Assembly (NCBI GenBank): GCA_030532575.1
Contig: JAUNKV010000005.1
Span: 1 to 64,000 of the forward strand
Source: Propionibacteriaceae bacterium
GTDB lineage: Bacteria; Actinomycetota; Actinomycetes; Propionibacteriales; Propionibacteriaceae
Length of the DNA: 64,000 nucleotides
Reading direction: 5' to 3'
Position 1 is the stretch's first letter; each line of letters opens with the position of its first letter. Shown here in pieces: positions 63,452 to 64,000 of the stretch. A program made the translations under genes and the position numbers. The notes under the pieces were generated by a model, which worked only from the letters and a program-made list of their open reading frames with translations, did not search any database and was not told where the DNA came from.

Positions 63452-63817
63452 ATGCAGGGTTTCAAGGAATTCCTCATGCGCGGCAACCTGGTTGAGCTGG
63501 CTGTCGCAGTCATCATCGGCTCCGTCTTCGCGAAGGTCGTCGAGGCGTTCACCAAGATCCTCACCGACTTCATCGGCTACTTCGGCGGCCAGCCGGACTT
63601 CTCCGCCGTCGAGATCGCCGGCATCAACATCGGTGGCTTCATCAACGCGGTCATCACCTTCGTCATCACCGCAGCGGTCGTCTACTTCTTCGTCGTCAAG
63701 CCCTACAACGCGATGCGTGAGCGCTTCAGCAAGAAGCAGGAGGAGGAGCCCGCGGCCCCGACCTCCGAGGAGCTGCTGACCGAGATCCGCGACCTGCTCA
63801 GGACCCGCAACGCCTGA
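63452..63817 (+). CDS. mscL: Large-conductance mechanosensitive channel MscL
   Basis: 121 residues. N-terminal FKEFLMRGNLVELAVAVIIGSVFAKVVEAF is the MscL TM1 signature, and TM2 is FINAVITFVITAAVVYFFVVKPYNAM. The C-terminal helix bundle follows. It opens under membrane tension to release solutes during osmotic downshock. AAGGA lies 8 nt before the ATG. Confidence 0.96.
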   Translation: MQGFKEFLMRGNLVELAVAVIIGSVFAKVVEAFTKILTDFIGYFGGQPDFSAVEIAGINIGGFINAVITFVITAAVVYFFVVKPYNAMRERFSKKQEEEPAAPTSEELLTEIRDLLRTRNA

Positions 63818-63835
63818 GCGGCGCACCCACCACGG

Positions 63836-63866
63836 ATCGGCCGTCCCGCCTCGCGGGGCGGCCGAT
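63836..63866 (+). terminator. Hairpin terminator after mscL
   Basis: ATCGGCCGTCCCGC and GCGGGGCGGCCGAT (one bulge) followed by TTT. It likely serves the convergent gene as well. Confidence 0.8.
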
Positions 63867-63869
63867 TTC

Positions 63870-64000
63870 TCATCCCCAGTGGGGTGGCCGCTCAGCGACC
63901 AGCCGCCGCTCGTCGGCATTCAGCTCACGAGTGATGACATGCGCAGGCCGCACCTGGGAGTCCAGCCCAAGACCTCTCCTGAACTCGGTGAGGCAGGCAT
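63870..64000 (-). CDS. 3' end of an unidentified gene
   Basis: A minus-strand frame is open from the window edge to a TGA at 63872-63870, giving about 42 residues ending VITRELNADERRLVAERPPHWG. Codon use looks coding and the position, convergent with mscL across a terminator, fits. Product unknown because only the tail is seen. Confidence 0.5.
   Translation of the reverse strand, partial: ACLTEFRRGLGLDSQVRPAHVITRELNADERRLVAERPPHWG

Noticed and set aside
1-64000. CRISPR arrays, rRNA genes, prophage and integrase genes
   Set aside because: No spaced direct repeats, rRNA-like sequence, integrase, portal or capsid-like ORFs were seen on either strand.

Overview
The window is high-GC DNA with GTG and TTG starts, dense divergent and convergent packing and a strongly actinobacterial gene content (MurJ fused to a pseudokinase, Glp/GlpR division pair, RqlH-type helicase, Tad pilus cluster with a LysM/BTAD protein, DUF6049 protein next to murJ). 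Together with the sugar PTS layout this suggests a Propionibacteriaceae member, possibly Arachnia-like. That placement is an inference from gene content, not from a marker gene.

Layout. 0-8 kb (minus): a secreted subtilase cut by the window edge, then a two-gene sugar phosphotransferase operon (trifunctional EIIA-HPr-EI followed by an EIIBC permease). 8-15.6 kb (plus): a Tad/Flp pilus locus (CpaB-like SAF protein, TadZ, TadA, TadB, TadC, a tiny Flp-like pilin, and a LysM/BTAD membrane protein). 15.5-18.5 kb (minus): an energy-coupling-factor thiamine-type importer under a TPP riboswitch. 18.6-26.6 kb: DUF6049 protein, murJ, the PPDK regulator ppsR, a cation diffusion facilitator, a membrane protein with a GroEL-apical-like domain, and tRNA-Lys. 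26.7-36.5 kb: a frameshifted zeta toxin with its upstream partner, a SnoaL/HxlR divergent pair, an RqlH-type helicase with a probable DNA-damage promoter, an amylosucrase-like GH13 enzyme, a patatin, and a secreted SH3-repeat protein behind a structured leader.

36.6-59 kb is the accessory part. It holds about seven WD40 beta-propeller genes or remnants, in two clusters (36.7-39.4 and 47.8-58.9 kb). Several are broken, one carries a miniature inverted-repeat element read in frame, and one is fused to the tail of an antitoxin. Between them lie an osmoprotectant ABC importer, CsbD, an unusual carotenoid-type oxidoreductase fused to a ferredoxin-reductase module, tRNA-Ser, an antitoxin and a NYN nuclease, a tandem pair of PAF-acetylhydrolase-like esterases (one frameshifted at two homopolymers), and an aldo/keto reductase. 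Three copies of a ~160-bp terminal-inverted-repeat element (38.2, 39.4, 62.5 kb) and some end fragments mark the remodelling.

59-64 kb is conserved actinobacterial core: tRNA-Ala, GlpR/SepX, Glp (MoeA-like division protein), 5-formyl-THF cyclo-ligase, an FmdB zinc ribbon, a second SAF-domain protein, MscL, and the 3' end of one more gene.

Two regulatory patterns recur. At least seven genes have a TANNNT-like -10 hexamer ending 6-7 nt before the start codon, as in leaderless transcription. A shared ~36-bp upstream motif links the Flp-like pilin gene (12.7 kb) with the distant SAF gene (62.7 kb).
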